Assembly: GCA_945895265.1 (NCBI GenBank)
Contig: CAMDEF010000070.1
Location: forward strand, 1-14,603
DNA length: 14,603 bases
Direction of reading: 5' to 3'
Source: Bordetella parapertussis
GTDB lineage: Bacteria; Pseudomonadota; Gammaproteobacteria; Burkholderiales; Burkholderiaceae_B
Below the pieces are notes generated by a model. The model worked only from the letters and a program-made list of their open reading frames with translations, was not told where the DNA came from and did not search any database. Made by a program: the position numbers and the translations under genes. Shown here piece by piece: positions 6,995-14,477 of the stretch. Within the stretch, counting starts at the first letter, position 1; every line of letters begins with the position of its first letter.

Positions 6995-7272
6995 TGCGAG
7001 AAGTTGTTTGGCGCGCTGATGCGCGCGACAATTTAATTGAAATTATTCGTTTCATTTCAAGCGAAAATATCGCCGCAGCTAGGCGTCTTCAACGTCAAAT
7101 TCAAGGCGCCATACACTCGGCGAGTGTGCATCCGTGTCTTTACCGGATCGGGCGGGTCGACGGCACTCGTGAGATCGTCGTATTGCCCAACTACATCGTT
7201 GTGTATCGATTTACGACTACACAAATCGAAGTGCTGAGCGTTCTTCATGCACGACAACAATATCCTCGCTAA
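6994..7272 (+). CDS. RelE/ParE-family toxin
   Basis: This 92-residue type II toxin has an unmistakable ParE/RelE pattern: VVWRADARDNLIEIIRFI at the N-terminus, AARRLQRQI in the helical hairpin, then HPCLYRIGRVDGTREIVV, NYIVVYRF and the C-terminal VLSVLHARQQYP. ParE members poison DNA gyrase, whereas RelE members cleave ribosome-bound mRNA. The GTREIVV...VLHARQ..P signature favours the ParE side, but the target cannot be settled from sequence. The start is GTG at 6994 overlapping the antitoxin stop by one base, so toxin translation depends on the antitoxin. Its TAA converges on modC with a 4-nt overlap, leaving no room for a terminator between them. Confidence 0.85.
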   Translation: MREVVWRADARDNLIEIIRFISSENIAAARRLQRQIQGAIHSASVHPCLYRIGRVDGTREIVVLPNYIVVYRFTTTQIEVLSVLHARQQYPR

Positions 7273-8432
7273 ACCAGCAATGCCACCGCTTTAATCTGCG
7301 CCCAAAGCGTAAGGCCTGGTTCGATATTCAAACGCGACACTGACGCGTATGAAATCTTTGCTAGCAAGCGCTGCTCGTGCTGATCACCTACAGATAATTC
7401 GATCAAGGCCTGGCCACCTGCGCCGTCTCTTAGCGCAAGCACGGTGACAGGCAAAATATTCAACATACTGCTGTCGGTGTGATGGCTGAGCGCCAGGCTG
7501 ACATCACGAGCATGGATGCGTACACGCAAGCGATCACCGGGCTCATGCGCGGGGCCGTGTGCATAGAGCACGCACATTGGGCTTTGCAGAGTGAGTAAGC
7601 CGTGCGCGTCGCGCTGCTGCACCTGCGCCTGCACCACCACGCCTGCATCGTCGCGCAAGGCGAGCGGTGCATCGGGATGATTCATCACCTCTAGTGCCGG
7701 GCCCACCTGACGCACCATTCCGCCTTTCATCAACACTAAATAATCTGCCAAGCGCGACATCTCATCGACGGCATGTGTCACGTATAACAAAGGGATGGTC
7801 GTGGTTTGCTTCAGACGCTCAAGGTACCCCAGAATCTCTGAACGGCGCGCAGCATCGAGCGCAGCCAAGGGTTCGTCAAGCAAAAGAATGTCAGGGCGAG
7901 TGAGCAACGCACGACCAAGCGCGACGCGTTGGCGCTCGCCACCCGATAATTGACCGATTGCCCGTTGTAACAAGGGCGCTAAGTCAAGTTGCTCAACACA
8001 CTGCGCATATTCAGCCGCTGTGCCGCCCACTCGTTGCCAGCCATAGCGCAGATTTTGCTCGACGGAGAAGTGCGGCAACAATGCCGAGTGCTGAAACACA
8101 AAACCAACACGCCGTTGGTGCGCCGGCACAAAAACGCCAGGTGCCTGCCAGGTTTGTTGCTTGATGCGGATGTGGCCCTTGACGTCGGGCTCGAGCCCGG
8201 CGATGGCACGCAAGATGGTGGTTTTGCCGCCGCCAGACGGGCCAAAAATGACTGTTGTGCCTGATGATGGCAATGTCAGATCAACAGATAACTCAAAAGC
8301 CGCTTCGCCCCCGCGCTTGAGCGTCAGACTCAAGTCGATGCCGTGTGCGCCATCAGCAGGTTTAAGAGAGCCTACCGGGTGCGCAGGCGAGCGATTCGCC
8401 TGCGTGAGGGTTGCTGACGGTTGTTCGTTCAT
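7269..8432 (-). CDS. modC: Molybdate ABC transporter ATP-binding protein ModC
   Basis: The 387-residue ATPase powers molybdate import. Walker A GPSGGGKTT is at 64-72, the Q-loop at Q114, the signature LSGGERQRV at 162-170, Walker B ILLLDEP with D-loop ALD at 182-193, and the switch histidine at H220. A C-terminal TOBE/Mop-type molybdate-binding domain (about 322-385) is typical of ModC. The protein is about 30 residues longer at the N-terminus than common ModC. I kept this start because its ATG overlaps the modB stop (ATGA, 8429-8432) and no later good start precedes the ABC domain. It is the last gene of modABC, and its stop overlaps that of the convergent toxin gene by 4 nt. Confidence 0.95.
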   Translation of the reverse strand: MNEQPSATLTQANRSPAHPVGSLKPADGAHGIDLSLTLKRGGEAAFELSVDLTLPSSGTTVIFGPSGGGKTTILRAIAGLEPDVKGHIRIKQQTWQAPGVFVPAHQRRVGFVFQHSALLPHFSVEQNLRYGWQRVGGTAAEYAQCVEQLDLAPLLQRAIGQLSGGERQRVALGRALLTRPDILLLDEPLAALDAARRSEILGYLERLKQTTTIPLLYVTHAVDEMSRLADYLVLMKGGMVRQVGPALEVMNHPDAPLALRDDAGVVVQAQVQQRDAHGLLTLQSPMCVLYAHGPAHEPGDRLRVRIHARDVSLALSHHTDSSMLNILPVTVLALRDGAGGQALIELSVGDQHEQRLLAKISYASVSRLNIEPGLTLWAQIKAVALLV

Positions 8433-9109
8433 CGCGGCTCACCTAGGTGCGACAAACGATGGCCAAACCACTGCATCAGGCACAGCACGACAAACGAAAA
8501 GATCAATAACCCACCAGCCAACCAATGCGCTTGTTCATACGCCATCGCTTCAACGCGATCGTAGAGCAACACCGACAGCACACGCGTTTCGCCTTCGATA
8601 TTGCCGCCCACCATTAAAATCACACCAAACTCACCGACTGTATGTGCAAACCCCATCACCGTCGCCGTGATAAACGCCGGGCGACATAGCGGGATCACGA
8701 CAGTTTTAAAACGATCAAAGGGCGACGCACGCAGTGTTGCGGCCACATCCAAGATCGATGTATCTAAACTTGCGAAACCAGCCTGCAAGGGCTGCACCAC
8801 AAACGGCAACGAATACAGCACCGAGGCCAACAACAAACCCCAAAACGTAAACGCTAAAGAGCCCCAACCTACGGCATGCGTCAACTGACCAAGAGGCCCC
8901 TCTGGGCCCAACATGACCAGTAAATAAAATCCGAGCACGGTAGGCGGCAAGACCATCGGCAGCGCCACAATTGCAGAGAGCGGCGCTTTAAAACGTGAAC
9001 GCGTGCGCGCCAGCCACCAGGCAAGTGGCGTACCCAACAGCAACAAAATCACCGTCGTCAGGGTGGCAAGCTTGAGTGTCACCCACAGGGCGGCCAAAAT
9101 CGCCGTCAT
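8429..9109 (-). CDS. modB: Molybdate ABC transporter permease ModB
   Basis: This 226-residue inner-membrane permease has about five to six hydrophobic helices. The cytoplasmic EAA-type coupling loop is DVAATLRASPFDRFKTVVIP (121-140), which docks on ModC. The GEFG motif at 159-162 followed by LMVGGN is diagnostic of ModB. Length is typical. It follows modA after an 18-nt gap (9110-9127) and is translationally coupled to modC by a 4-nt overlap. Confidence 0.95.
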   Translation of the reverse strand: MTAILAALWVTLKLATLTTVILLLLGTPLAWWLARTRSRFKAPLSAIVALPMVLPPTVLGFYLLVMLGPEGPLGQLTHAVGWGSLAFTFWGLLLASVLYSLPFVVQPLQAGFASLDTSILDVAATLRASPFDRFKTVVIPLCRPAFITATVMGFAHTVGEFGVILMVGGNIEGETRVLSVLLYDRVEAMAYEQAHWLAGGLLIFSFVVLCLMQWFGHRLSHLGEPR

Positions 9110-9127
9110 TGCGGTGCGTCGAAGAAT

Positions 9128-9877
9128 TTAGTTGTAGCCATGACTCGTAATAATGCCTTGTGCTTCGGTCTGTTGCAAATATTGCATAAACGCCCTTGCC
9201 GCCTGGTTATGTTGACCGCGGGTCAATAACACCGCCGTTTGAATAATTGGCTGATGCAACGACTCAGGCACCAACCAACTGTTTTGGTAAAGCTTTTTTT
9301 GTTCGGGCGTTTCAAGCGCAAACGCACGCGGCAACAGGCCAGCGTCAGCGTTACCGCTAAACACAAAATGAGCGGCCTGACCAATGTTCTCACCCATCAC
9401 CAAGCGCGCCTGCACCTTGGGCAACAAACCTAACGCCTCGAGTGTTTGTTTTGCGGCTAGCCCGTAGGGTGCCAACTCAGGATTCGCAATTGCCAGTTTC
9501 TTAAACTGCGCCTGGCGCAGAAACTGTTCGACCGAGGTACTCGAACCGGGGGCTTGGTTTACAAACACCAGGCGGCCACGGGCGTAGTCAAACAAGGTGC
9601 CCTTGACCGCGAAGCCTTCGTTGACCAAGCGCTCGGGGGTCTGACGGTCGGCCGACAAAAACGCATCAAAGGGAGCCGCCTGACGGATCTGGGCGTAAAA
9701 CTTACCAGTTGAGGCCGCACTGATCGAGATTTTGTAAGGCGTTTGCTCTGAAAATTTAAGCACTAGTACTTGTGCGGTATTGACAAAATTGCTTGCAACC
9801 GCCAGGCGTGCGTCTTGGGCGCCCGACTGCAACGAATAAAGTGATATAAATAATAATAAAATCAAAGACTTATACAT
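9128..9877 (-). CDS. modA: Molybdate-binding periplasmic protein ModA
   Basis: This 249-residue periplasmic protein captures molybdate for ModBC. The signal peptide runs to about residue 20 (hydrophobic LILLLFISLYSL, likely cleavage near SGA-QDA). The mature chain starts with the ModA-like RLAVASNF, then AASTGKFYAQI and PFDAFLSADR, the segments that line the oxyanion pocket. NPELAPYGLAAKQTLEALG and GENIGQAAHFVFSGNADAGLL follow. Near the C-terminal hinge the usual GFVALSQ-like stretch is replaced by GLLPRAFAL, a mild departure. It is the first gene of modABC, with AGAGG (complement of 9884-9888) 6 nt before the ATG, and is divergent from moaA across 194 bp. Confidence 0.92.
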   Translation of the reverse strand: MYKSLILLLFISLYSLQSGAQDARLAVASNFVNTAQVLVLKFSEQTPYKISISAASTGKFYAQIRQAAPFDAFLSADRQTPERLVNEGFAVKGTLFDYARGRLVFVNQAPGSSTSVEQFLRQAQFKKLAIANPELAPYGLAAKQTLEALGLLPKVQARLVMGENIGQAAHFVFSGNADAGLLPRAFALETPEQKKLYQNSWLVPESLHQPIIQTAVLLTRGQHNQAARAFMQYLQQTEAQGIITSHGYN

Positions 9878-10071
9878 CGTAAACCTCTAAGAACCTCATG
9901 CGCCTGACACGTCACCCTCACCCCTAACTCAATTAAACTTGAGAGCCTCGCGCTGACTATTGTTATTGGATAACCCGATTACCCTCAGGGTCGCCATGCA
10001 CCAAAGCTCAAATTAAGAGTACAGTAATTCTACGGATATATCTGCACGACTTACTGGCTCGATTTCACACT
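9878..10071. promoter_or_regulatory. Divergent control region between modA and moaA
   Basis: This 194-bp gap must contain the promoters for molybdate uptake and cofactor synthesis. Three small inverted repeats are visible: CTCAA-N6-TTGAG (9928-9943), GTTAT-TGG-ATAAC (9962-9974) and ACCCT-C-AGGGT (9981-9991). The second resembles half-sites of molybdate-responsive operators only loosely, and the full ModE consensus is not seen. A possible moaA promoter is TTAAGA (10013-10018), 18 nt, TATATC (10037-10042). I could not assemble a molybdenum-cofactor riboswitch fold here. Confidence 0.45.
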
Positions 10072-11064
10072 ATGACTCAGACACCCGCACCTTTAATCGA
10101 TCGCTTCGGACGAAGCATTGAATACCTGCGCTTGTCAGTGACTGATCGCTGCGACATGAAGTGCACTTACTGTCTGCCCAAAAGCTTCAAAGGCTACCAA
10201 GAACCAAAAAACTGGCTGACCTTCGATGAAATCGAACGTGTCGTCGGTGCGTTTGCCCGTCTGGGCACCTCGCGGGTACGCCTCACAGGCGGTGAGCCAC
10301 TCCTGCGTCGTAATTTGCCACAATTAGCGGCACGCATCAGCGCACTGCCTGGCATTCGTGATTTATCGCTGTCCACCAACGGCACCCAACTACCAAAACA
10401 CGCCGAGGCACTGCGCGCAGCGGGCGTGTCACGGTTGAACATCAGTCTGGATAGCCTGACACGCGAGTGCGTCACCCAGATCACTGGTCGCGATTCGATT
10501 GACGATGTCATGGAGGGCCTCGCCGCAGCTGAAGCCGCAGGGTTCTCTCCGATCAAACTGAATATGGTCGTGATGCCTGGCGTCAACGAGCACGAAGTCG
10601 AAGCCATGACCGAGTTCTGTATCAATCGCGGCTTTATTTTGCGCTTGATCGAAACCATGCCGATGGGCAGCACTGGCCTGAAATCAAGCTACGCCCCGTT
10701 AGGGCCGATTCTTGATCGTCTACGCGAACGTTTTGATCTGATCCCTGAGATCAAAGAAATGGGCGGCGGGCCCGCACGCTACTGGCGCACCAAAGACGGT
10801 CGCGGTCAGATTGGTTTGATTACTCCTATCAGTCAGCACTTCTGTGCCACCTGTAATCGCGTGCGTCTGTCGGTTGATGGCACGCTTTACTTGTGCCTAG
10901 GCCAAGAAGAAAAACTCGAACTGCGCCCACTGCTACGTGCGGGCGTGAGCGACGAAGAGCTTGAGCAAGCCTTGCGTGAGGCAATCGAACTGAAACCCGA
11001 GCGTCATGAGTTTCGCGAAGCGCCCACCAAGATCATTCGCTTTATGTCGCAAACTGGCGGCTGA
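10072..11064 (+). CDS. moaA: GTP 3',8-cyclase MoaA
   Basis: This radical SAM enzyme starts molybdenum cofactor synthesis, converting GTP to 3',8-cyclo-GTP in the cytoplasm. At 330 residues it has normal length. The SAM-binding cluster motif CDMKCTYC gives C27, C31 and C34; GGEP (73-76) binds SAM. The substrate-side 4Fe-4S cluster is C258, C261 and C275 in FCATCNRVRLSVDG...LCLG. The C-terminus ends in the conserved GG tail (TGG) that reaches into the active site. The Shine-Dalgarno before the ATG is poor. It leads a plus-strand series of cofactor genes; MoaC, which completes this step, is last in that series. Confidence 0.97.
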   Translation: MTQTPAPLIDRFGRSIEYLRLSVTDRCDMKCTYCLPKSFKGYQEPKNWLTFDEIERVVGAFARLGTSRVRLTGGEPLLRRNLPQLAARISALPGIRDLSLSTNGTQLPKHAEALRAAGVSRLNISLDSLTRECVTQITGRDSIDDVMEGLAAAEAAGFSPIKLNMVVMPGVNEHEVEAMTEFCINRGFILRLIETMPMGSTGLKSSYAPLGPILDRLRERFDLIPEIKEMGGGPARYWRTKDGRGQIGLITPISQHFCATCNRVRLSVDGTLYLCLGQEEKLELRPLLRAGVSDEELEQALREAIELKPERHEFREAPTKIIRFMSQTGG

Positions 11065-11120
11065 ACGTACCCCGCGAGTCACCGTACACTAGCGGGATTC
11101 GTCACCGTGTGTCTTGAGTT

Positions 11121-12344
11121 ATGAAACCCAGAGCTAATCTACTGAATTTTGAAGAGGCGCGCGAGCGTCTGTTAACTGCCGCATCGCCTTTAACAAGCAT
11201 CGAAACCCTACCTCTGCTGCAGGCGCAAGGCCGAGTACTTGCGCAGGCTGTGACCTCGCCCTTGAATGTACCCGGCTTTGATAATTCAGCGATGGATGGC
11301 TATGCCTTGCACATTGCCGATCTCAACGCCCTACCCGATGCGTTCGCGGTGGTGCAACGCATCGCTGCAGGGCAAACCGGCATCCCCCTAGCGCCCAACA
11401 CTGCCGCGCGCATTTTTACCGGCGCGCCGATCCCTGAGGGTACCAATGTTGTCGTACCGCAAGAAAACACCCAAGACGAAAATGGCGCGATCAAACTGAC
11501 CCAACCGATTCGGTTGCATCAGCATATTCGTCGCAAAGGTGAAGACATCACGCTAGGCGGCCCTGTGCTACCTGCTGGACAGCGCTTGGGTGCGCAACAC
11601 CTTGCCATGCTCGCCTCGATCGGCGTCGCAAGTGTGTCAGTGTTTGCCTGGCTAAAAGTAGGTGTATTTTTTACTGGTGACGAACTGACCGAGCCTGGCC
11701 AGCCCTTGGCACCTGGTGCAATCTATAACAGCAATCGTTACGCCATCAATGGTCTGCTCAGGCAACTTGGCTGTGCCATCGCCGATTACGGCATTGTGCG
11801 CGACTCTGCTAAGGCAACGCGTGAGGCGTTGCATCGCGCGGCCTCTGAGAACGATGTGATCATTACCTGTGGTGGCGTTTCCGTTGGCGAAGAAGATCAC
11901 GTGAAGGGTGCGGTGCAGGCCCTGGGTTCGCTTGATCTCTGGCAAATTTCAATGAAACCAGGCAAACCGTTGGCGTACGGCAAGGTCGGCGCTGCCGACT
12001 TTATCGGCCTGCCCGGCAACCCTGTCAGCTCATTCGTGACTTTTTTATTAATGGCTCGTCCTTTTTTGCTCAAACGCATGGGCGCACAAGAGGCCCCACT
12101 GCGCTACCTCACCGCAACGGCCGACTTTAACTGGCCACGCCCAGACAAGCGTCGTGAATTTTTGCGTGTCAAACTCGAGCAAGATGCGAGTGGCCAGCAG
12201 GCCTTACAACTGTGGCCTAATCAGGGCTCAGGTGTCATGAGTAGCTTGGCCTGGGCCGATGGCCTGGTTGATCTCGCCCCCGAAACGGTCATCACCAAAG
12301 GCGATAAAGTGCGGTATCTTTCGTTGTCTGAACTTTTACATTAA
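11121..12344 (+). CDS. moeA: Molybdopterin molybdenumtransferase MoeA
   Basis: This cytoplasmic enzyme inserts molybdate into adenylylated molybdopterin. At 407 residues its length matches MoeA. The motif PGFDNSAMDGYA (51-62) includes the conserved catalytic-region Asp59. The MogA-like domain shows GDELTEPG (186-193), NSNRY, GGVSVGEEDHVKGAV (251-265), MKPGKP (278-283) and GLPGNPVSS (296-304), followed by a C-terminal beta domain. It starts 56 nt after moaA; that gap has GTCACCGT twice (11078-11085, 11101-11108) and a CCCGC/GCGGG pair, but no T-run. MoaB/MogA, which makes its adenylylated substrate, is not encoded in this window. Confidence 0.96.
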   Translation: MKPRANLLNFEEARERLLTAASPLTSIETLPLLQAQGRVLAQAVTSPLNVPGFDNSAMDGYALHIADLNALPDAFAVVQRIAAGQTGIPLAPNTAARIFTGAPIPEGTNVVVPQENTQDENGAIKLTQPIRLHQHIRRKGEDITLGGPVLPAGQRLGAQHLAMLASIGVASVSVFAWLKVGVFFTGDELTEPGQPLAPGAIYNSNRYAINGLLRQLGCAIADYGIVRDSAKATREALHRAASENDVIITCGGVSVGEEDHVKGAVQALGSLDLWQISMKPGKPLAYGKVGAADFIGLPGNPVSSFVTFLLMARPFLLKRMGAQEAPLRYLTATADFNWPRPDKRREFLRVKLEQDASGQQALQLWPNQGSGVMSSLAWADGLVDLAPETVITKGDKVRYLSLSELLH

Positions 12345-12353
12345 TCCGCCACC

Positions 12354-12611
12354 ATGCACTTAAAGGTTTTGTACTTTGCCCAATTACGCGAAAAATTCGG
12401 CCTCGCTGAAGAGTCTGTACAAGTACCTGAAGGCGTGCGTACCATCGCCGATCTGATGCAACACCTAAGCGCGCGCGGTGGCGTGTGGCAAGACACACTA
12501 GGTGGTCAGTATGCATTTAGAGTGGCAATGAACCAAGAGATGGTGTCGCAACAGACTGCGCTGGTTGAGGGCGCTGAGGTTGCGATTTTTAGACCAGTGA
12601 CGGGTGGCTGA
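12354..12611 (+). CDS. moaD: Molybdopterin synthase sulfur-carrier subunit MoaD
   Basis: This 85-residue ubiquitin-like protein ends in the essential Gly-Gly (FRPVTGG), whose thiocarboxylate donates sulfur to precursor Z. The N-terminal strand LKVLYFAQLREKFG is typical of the family. It starts 9 nt after moeA and is followed 3 nt later by moaE, its partner in the heterotetrameric synthase. The activating enzyme MoeB is not in the window. Confidence 0.95.
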   Translation: MHLKVLYFAQLREKFGLAEESVQVPEGVRTIADLMQHLSARGGVWQDTLGGQYAFRVAMNQEMVSQQTALVEGAEVAIFRPVTGG

Positions 12612-12614
12612 ATC

Positions 12615-13094
12615 ATGAGCGCCCGTTTGTCTGTCGCTGTGCAAAATGAAGACTTTGACCTGCGTCACGAACACCAACAGCTTGTGCAACGCGATCATGG
12701 CGTTGGCGCAGTCGTGGCCTTTATTGGTATGGTGCGCGATCTGAATCTGGCCGACGATGTGGTGGCCCTTGAGCTTGAGCACTACCCCGGCATGACCGAA
12801 AAATCCTTGATGAACATTGTGCAGCAAGCCGAAAGCCGCTGGTCACTTCAAGCTGCTCGTGTGGTGCATCGCGTCGGCAAGATGTACCCAGGCGATCAAA
12901 TTGTGCTGGTACTTACGGCCAGTCCACACCGCGGTGACGCCTACGAGGCCAACACCTTCATCATGGACTATTTGAAAACCGAAGCGCCCTTTTGGAAAAA
13001 AGAATGGACTCCCGAGGGCCCGCGCTGGATTGAAGCCCGCGACAGTGACGATCACGCCGCCGCGCGTTGGAGCAAACAACACCCCACTCCTTAA
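12615..13094 (+). CDS. moaE: Molybdopterin synthase catalytic subunit MoaE
   Basis: This 159-residue catalytic subunit converts precursor Z to molybdopterin using MoaD thiocarboxylate. Family residues are present: FIGMVRD with R41, SPHRGDAYEA with H105/R106, and the active-site lysines in YLKTEAPFWKKE (K121 and K128/K129). GGGTGG-like purines at the end of moaD (12602-12607, GGGTGG-type) serve as Shine-Dalgarno, and the three-base gap implies co-translation with moaD. The 124 bp after it (13095-13218) show no clear terminator or promoter. Confidence 0.95.
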   Translation: MSARLSVAVQNEDFDLRHEHQQLVQRDHGVGAVVAFIGMVRDLNLADDVVALELEHYPGMTEKSLMNIVQQAESRWSLQAARVVHRVGKMYPGDQIVLVLTASPHRGDAYEANTFIMDYLKTEAPFWKKEWTPEGPRWIEARDSDDHAAARWSKQHPTP

Positions 13095-13221
13095 ATTGAT
13101 AATCAGCGCATGACGCTTTCTGCGGCAAAGTCGACTCGCAACGCGTAAAGCAGCAATATTCCCAGGCACCTTCAAGCAGTCAGATTTTCGAACAACTCTA
13201 CCGCGACCCAAGTGAAGCATG

Positions 13222-13854
13222 ATGAGCGAACCTAGTCACACCGAACAGAAAACTGTTGGCACACCGTACGACGCACTCATCCTTGCCGGCGGCAGAGGTA
13301 GCCGCCTTGAGGGGCGCGACAAAGGCTGGGTCATGCACCAAGGGCTGCCGTTAATCGAGCATGCCTTGGCTTGCCTTGCTGCACAGACGACCATCCCTAC
13401 GCGTGTGCTGATTAGTGCCAATCGCAATATCGACGCCTACAAACAAACTGGGCGTACTGTCGTGACTGACGAGCGTGAAAATTTTGCCGGCCCGCTCGCA
13501 GGTGTTGAAGCTGGACTCATGCGCTGCAAAAGAAACAACTTATTAGTCATACCCTGCGACACGCCTTTATTACCACCTGATCTCTACGAACGCCTTGAAC
13601 GAGCATTAACAGAAAACTCGAGCGCCCTTGCCGCCTATGCAGTCACCCACGACGGCCCGCAGCCTCTCTGTTGTCTACTGCGCCCTGCTGCCGCGGGCTG
13701 GCTAGCAAAATATCTCGATGAACAAAAAGCCTCTGCGATTAAATGGCTTGAGCAATTAGGCGCGCAAGCCGTTCACTTTGAAAACGCAGAGGCATTTAGT
13801 AACCTCAACACAATGGAGATGTTTCAATCTCTAAAAACAAAAGGTCAGGCATGA
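13222..13854 (+). CDS. mobA: Molybdenum cofactor guanylyltransferase MobA
   Basis: This enzyme transfers GMP from GTP to Mo-molybdopterin to form the guanine dinucleotide cofactor used by DMSO-reductase-type enzymes and many formate dehydrogenases and nitrate reductases. About 210 residues, as usual. The nucleotide-binding motif LAGGRGSRLEGRDKG lies near the N-terminus, followed by GPLAGVEAGL and VIPCDTPLLP (metal/GTP site), and the tail NLNTMEMF matches the family. ATG occurs twice in a row at 13219 and 13222; GAAG (13214-13217) is better spaced for the second. Its TGA overlaps the ATG of a duplicated moaC start (ATGA at 13851). Confidence 0.94.
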   Translation: MSEPSHTEQKTVGTPYDALILAGGRGSRLEGRDKGWVMHQGLPLIEHALACLAAQTTIPTRVLISANRNIDAYKQTGRTVVTDERENFAGPLAGVEAGLMRCKRNNLLVIPCDTPLLPPDLYERLERALTENSSALAAYAVTHDGPQPLCCLLRPAAAGWLAKYLDEQKASAIKWLEQLGAQAVHFENAEAFSNLNTMEMFQSLKTKGQA

Positions 13855-13923
13855 CAGCAAACCTCTCTCATTTTGACGCGGCAGGTCAGGCATGACAGCA
13901 GACCTCACTCACTTTGATGCAGC
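13842..13923 (+). repeat. 41-bp imperfect tandem duplication at the mobA/moaC junction
   Basis: Copy 1 is 13842-13882 and copy 2 is 13883-13923, with 36 of 41 bases identical. The unit begins in the last mobA codons (AGGTCAGGC) and includes the first codons of moaC. Similarity between AGGTCAGGC and AGGGCAAGC at the unit ends could have mediated slippage or unequal exchange. Confidence 0.92.
13851..13895 (+). CDS. 14-codon minigene, a duplicated moaC start
   Basis: ATG at 13851 (overlapping the mobA stop as ATGA) encodes [14 protein letters not shown] and stops at TGA 13893-13895, which overlaps the true moaC start (ATGA at 13892). MoaC itself begins [14 protein letters not shown]. The five base differences between copies are three synonymous changes and two conservative ones (N/D, S/T). 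It may be a by-product of duplication or serve as a translational relay that carries ribosomes from mobA to moaC. Whether the peptide has any function is unknown. Confidence 0.4.
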   Translation: MTANLSHFDAAGQA

Positions 13924-14371
13924 AGGGCAAGCCCACATGGTTGATGTCTCAGCCAAAGCCGAAACGCATCGCCGCGCTTTAGCCCAAGGCCGTATCACCA
14001 TGCTGCCAGCCACCTTTGCCAAGTTAGCAGCAGGCAATGCGGCCAAGGGCGATGTGTTAGGCGTGGCTCGCTTGGCGGGCATCATGGGCGCCAAGCAAAC
14101 AGGCTCGCTCATCCCGCTGTGTCATCCGATTCCGTTGACGCGCGTCACTGTAGAGTTTTTCAGCGATGTCGCAAGCTCTTCTGTCACCTGCACGGCCACG
14201 GCAGAAACCGTCGGACGCACCGGTGTCGAAATGGAAGCCCTCACCGCAGCCACCATCAGCCTACTCACCATCTACGACATGTTGAAGGCGGTTGATCGTG
14301 GCATGGTGATTGACGCCGTCAAGCTGCTTGAAAAGCATGGGGGCAAGTCGGGTAGTTGGGTGGCGGAGTAG
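13892..14371 (+). CDS. moaC: Cyclic pyranopterin monophosphate synthase MoaC
   Basis: This 159-residue enzyme (usual length) converts the MoaA product 3',8-cyclo-GTP into cyclic pyranopterin monophosphate (precursor Z). Conserved residues are K52, the CHP motif at 77-79 in [11 protein letters not shown], and D129/K132 in YDMLKA, which line the active site. [16 protein letters not shown] is the diagnostic central segment. The start at 13892 is supported by full-length alignment to the family pattern ([16 protein letters not shown]). The first copy of the duplicated start is out of frame by 41 nt and cannot extend this protein. It is the last gene of the plus-strand cofactor cluster. Confidence 0.96.
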   Translation: MTADLTHFDAAGQAHMVDVSAKAETHRRALAQGRITMLPATFAKLAAGNAAKGDVLGVARLAGIMGAKQTGSLIPLCHPIPLTRVTVEFFSDVASSSVTCTATAETVGRTGVEMEALTAATISLLTIYDMLKAVDRGMVIDAVKLLEKHGGKSGSWVAE

Positions 14372-14477
14372 TAGCCACTAACATTTGACGCCGATTGCGC
14401 TCGGTAGCAAACGAACAAAAATGACCTTGTCCTAATTCTGTCCCACTGAGGATAGGTAACCGGTAAGCACGCACCGT
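14372..14477. other. Convergent intergenic gap after moaC
   Basis: These 106 bp separate moaC from a converging minus-strand gene. I found no convincing terminator hairpin with a T-run. Only short pairings such as CCTA/TAGG around 14430-14456 and a repeated TGTCC are visible. Confidence 0.4.

Noticed and set aside
8161..8670. A 169-codon plus-strand frame opposite modC/modB
   Set aside because: It is antisense to clearly recognisable ABC transporter genes and has low-complexity composition.
9878..10071. A molybdenum-cofactor riboswitch upstream of moaA
   Set aside because: I could not find the required conserved stems and loops by eye; a covariance-model search would decide.
12346..12356. 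GCCACC directly before the moaD ATG resembles a eukaryotic Kozak sequence
   Set aside because: A chance match in a plainly bacterial operon.
13095..13218. A 12-codon frame and small AGCG/CGCT hairpin between moaE and mobA
   Set aside because: Too short and without a ribosome site or T-run; nothing distinguishes it from chance.
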